From an uncultured Actinotalea sp. (GTDB taxonomy: Bacteria > Actinomycetota > Actinomycetes > Actinomycetales > Cellulomonadaceae): DNA of 7,264 nucleotides. The DNA lies in assembly GCF_946885855.1 (NCBI RefSeq), contig NZ_CAMPHH010000176.1:1-7264 (forward strand), written 5' to 3'. The translations under genes were made by a program, and so were the position numbers. The notes beneath the pieces were generated by a model. It saw nothing but the letters and a program-made list of their open reading frames with translations. It searched no databases and was not told where the DNA came from. Positions 5,961 to 7,264 of the stretch are shown one piece after another. Within the stretch, counting starts at the first letter, position 1. Every line of letters starts with the position of its first letter.

Positions 5961-5966
5961 TAGTGT
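5961..5966 (+). promoter_or_regulatory. Possible -10 element of the DUF222 gene
   Basis: TAGTGT fits the actinobacterial TANNNT -10 pattern. The ATG at 5974 begins 7 bases after it, the spacing of a leaderless transcript. It abuts and shares one base with the LexA box, which is where a repressor would block polymerase. No good -35 is seen in the repeated sequence upstream. Confidence 0.4.
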
Positions 5967-6916
5967 CGTACACATGTTCGAACGAGGGTGCGGGGGTCGT
6001 CGCGGTCGACCGGACCGGCGACGACGACCTCACGGTCGCGCGCGCGTTCGCCCGGTCCAAGGTCGCCGCCGCGACCATGGCCCAGGACCTCGCGGTGACC
6101 TGGGCGCTGACCCACCCCGAGGCCGCGCGCCTGGCCTCGGCCCGCCCCGGACCGGCCCTGGCCTGGCGCCTGGCCGACCTCGCGATCGCCGACGCACCCC
6201 GCGAAGACCTCCTCGAAGCGGTCGGCGCGTGGGAGCGCCTGGCTGCGTGGGTGACGTCCCAGCAGGCCCGGGTCATCCAGGAGCTCCAGGCCCGCGCCAC
6301 CGGGTCCACCTGGGCCCAGAAGTCCGTGCGGGAGGACCTCGCCGCGACCCTCGCGATCTCCGGGCGCGCCGCGAGCATCCTGACCGACCGCGCCCGCGGG
6401 CTGTCCGCAGCCCCGGAGGTCCACGACGCCCTGGACACCGGCACCCTGTCGGTCCGCAAGGCCGACGTGCTCCTGGCCCAGACCGGCACCCTCACCCCCG
6501 ACCAGGCACGACAGGTCCACGACGAGGTCATCGCCGAGGCCCCGCTGCTGACCGCACCCCAGGTCCGCGACACCGCCCGGGACGCCGTCCTGCGCCTGGA
6601 CCCCGACGCCGCCCAGATCCGCCACGACCAGGCCCGCGCCCACCGGTCCGTGACGATGGAACCGGCCCCGGACTGCATGGCCATCCTCCGCGCCTACCTA
6701 CCCGCCGAGGACGCCCTGCGCGTGATGCGCGGCCTGGACGCCACCGCCGCCCCCGAGGACCCCCGCAGCACCGACGCGCGCCGCGCCGACGCCCTGGTCG
6801 ACGTCCTCGGCACCGTCCTGGACACGGGCCACCTGCCTGGCGGTCTCCATGAATCGCCCCGGCTTCAGTGGAGGGCGGGTTCTCCCGGCAGCGGGTGCTG
6901 CTGGGAGTTGATCTGA
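5963..6916 (+). pseudogene. DUF222 / 13E12-repeat family protein, truncated by an insertion sequence
   Basis: The main frame encodes a DUF222 region from 'GAGVVAVDRTGDDD' through ARAFARSKVAAATMAQDLAV, LLEAVGAWERLAAWVTSQQA, SGRAASILTDRARGLSAAPE, GTLSVRKADVLLAQTGTLTP and RRADALVDVLGTVLDTGHLP. Complete family members run 400 to 550 residues and end in an HNH nuclease domain. Here the gene stops at the IS end near 6850; the last 22 residues (from about HESPRLQ to the TGA at 6914) are IS-derived, and the HNH part is absent. The start is unclear: GTG 5963 lies inside the promoter, ATG 6077 would remove 38 residues, and ATG 5974 is out of frame unless one G of the 5986-5988 run is removed, giving MFERGAGVVAVDR. 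Most likely a broken gene. Confidence 0.8.
5966..5981 (+). promoter_or_regulatory. LexA (SOS) box
   Basis: TCGTACACATGTTCGA matches the actinobacterial LexA consensus TCGAAC-RNRY-GTTCGA at every position except one (T for A at the fourth base), including the four-base centre ACAT. It overlaps the candidate -10 and the ATG at 5974. In mycobacteria some 13E12/DUF222 genes are known LexA targets, so the family fits the site. DNA-damage induction of this gene is therefore likely, or was before it was broken. Confidence 0.72.
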
Positions 6917-7119
6917 CGGTAGTACTCGCGCTCGGCCTCGACCGGGGTGCGGTAGCCGATCGCCGAGTGCAGGCGGTTCTCGTTGAACCAGTGCACCCAG
7001 GACAGGGTCGCGAGCTCGAGCTCATCGACGGTCCGGAACGGGCCGTCCACGCGCACGCACTCGGTCTTGTAGAGCCCGACGGACTCAGCCAGGGCGTTGA
7101 TGCGGGTCTGCTGCACGAG
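6850..7119 (-). mobile_element. Truncated IS3-family insertion sequence, 3' end
   Basis: The sequence TGAATCGCCCCGGCTTCAGT starting at 6850 resembles the terminal repeat of IS3-family elements, which typically begins TGAAC/TCGCCCCGG. It is followed immediately by the end of an IS3 OrfB gene read on the minus strand, as expected for the right end of such an element. Homology of the host DUF222 gene stops just before this point. The other end is lost: similarity to OrfB stops near 7098, and a different element begins by about 7120. Target-site duplication cannot be checked with one end missing. Confidence 0.7.
6865..7116 (-). pseudogene. IS3-family transposase OrfB, C-terminal fragment
   Basis: About 80 residues remain of a protein normally near 290. 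They match the end of the DDE integrase domain of IS3 OrfB: NALAESVGLYKTECVRVDGP, then FRTVDELELATLSWVHWFNE, then NRLHSAIGYRTPVEAEREYY, ending RQINSQQHPLPGEPALH. The final catalytic Glu of the DDE triad is in NALAES (with the family's K-T-E downstream). Usual 'GDSYDNALAES' is replaced upstream of the Asn at about 7098 by MQQTRI, so the break is there; the GTG at 7116 is only the first possible start in the remnant. The first two Asp residues are missing, so it cannot be active. Confidence 0.85.
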
Positions 7120-7264
7120 TAGGTGACACCTGATCTGGCTTGCCTGACGGCGGCCGGGGAGGATGTCGTTGTGCCCAAGCCCTACCCTCGTGAGTTCCGT
7201 GACGACGTGGTCCGGGTGGCCCGCAACCGTGAGTCCGGCGTCAGCGTGGAGCAGGTCGCCAAGG
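7120..7264 (+). mobile_element. Second IS3-like insertion sequence, 5' end (runs out of window)
   Basis: A new transposase gene begins at 7171 in the opposite orientation to the neighbouring IS remnant, so it belongs to another element. The left end is probably at or near TAGGTGACACCTGATCTGGC (from about 7120), which holds the 11-bp near-palindrome AGGTGACACCT; the exact boundary between 7098 and 7125 cannot be fixed without the other end of the element. Confidence 0.55.
7171..7264 (+). CDS. IS3-family transposase OrfA, N-terminal part (3' end outside window)
   Basis: Thirty-one residues are visible, starting at GTG with GGGGAGGA (7156-7163) 7 bases upstream. The start VPKPYPREFRDDVVRVARNR, followed by ESGVSVEQVAK, is the usual beginning of actinobacterial IS3 OrfA proteins, whose helix-turn-helix binds the element ends: relatives read 'PKPYPREFR..VV..AR......IAKDFGV'. 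The frame stays open to the window end. OrfB, usually joined by programmed frameshift, should follow on the same strand. Confidence 0.78.
   Translation, partial: MPKPYPREFRDDVVRVARNRESGVSVEQVAK

Noticed and set aside
5944..6852. 302-codon plus-strand frame beginning at the DUF222 start region
   Set aside because: Beyond its first few codons it is Arg/Pro/Gly-rich shadow of the DUF222 frame; only the ATG at 5974 in this frame is of interest.

Overview
The window is about 75% G+C by eye, its reading frames have almost exclusively G or C in third codon positions, and the gene families are typical of Actinobacteria. I would place it in a Micrococcales-type actinomycete (Cellulomonas-like), but that is inference from composition and families, not from a marker gene.

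Layout. (1) 1-741 (+): the C-terminal part of an EAL-HDOD signalling protein whose start lies before the window. (2) 906-1583 (+): a six-helix membrane protein of unknown function, with a good ribosome binding site. (3) 1541-1624: a short tandem repeat running into a strong hairpin, placed between two convergent genes as a shared terminator. (4) 1631-2635 (-): an NADPH-type aldo/keto reductase of the potassium-channel-beta-like class. (5) 2876-3744 (-): a DsbA/FrnE-type thiol oxidoreductase whose stop codon overlaps (GTGA) the start of a 62-residue two-cysteine protein that is easily missed. (6) 3745-3876: a divergent promoter region with two perfect odd-length palindromes. (7) 3877-5561 (+): a winged-helix protein of the AlkZ/YcaQ DNA glycosylase superfamily, overlapping by 4 bases (GTGA) with a Nudix hydrolase. 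(8) 5680-5898 (+): a 72-residue helix-hairpin-helix DNA-binding protein, flanked by two different short perfect tandem duplications. (9) 5961-6916 (+): a DUF222/13E12-type gene with a near-consensus actinobacterial LexA (SOS) box at its start. It has probably lost its reading frame at the N terminus and has certainly lost its C-terminal HNH nuclease region to an IS3-family insertion at about 6850. (10) 6850-7264: the tail of one IS3-family element on the minus strand, cut by the beginning of a second IS3-like element on the plus strand that runs out of the window.

How it fits together. The right half holds three genes that touch DNA or nucleotide chemistry: an AlkZ-like glycosylase coupled to a Nudix hydrolase, then a HhH protein, next to an SOS-box-controlled DUF222 gene. 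The left half is ordinary metabolism and signalling. The right edge is a mobile-element accumulation site. I see no CRISPR array, tRNA, rRNA or phage module. The points most worth following are the coupled DsbA-small-protein pair, the coupled AlkZ-like/Nudix pair, and the SOS box on the broken DUF222 gene.
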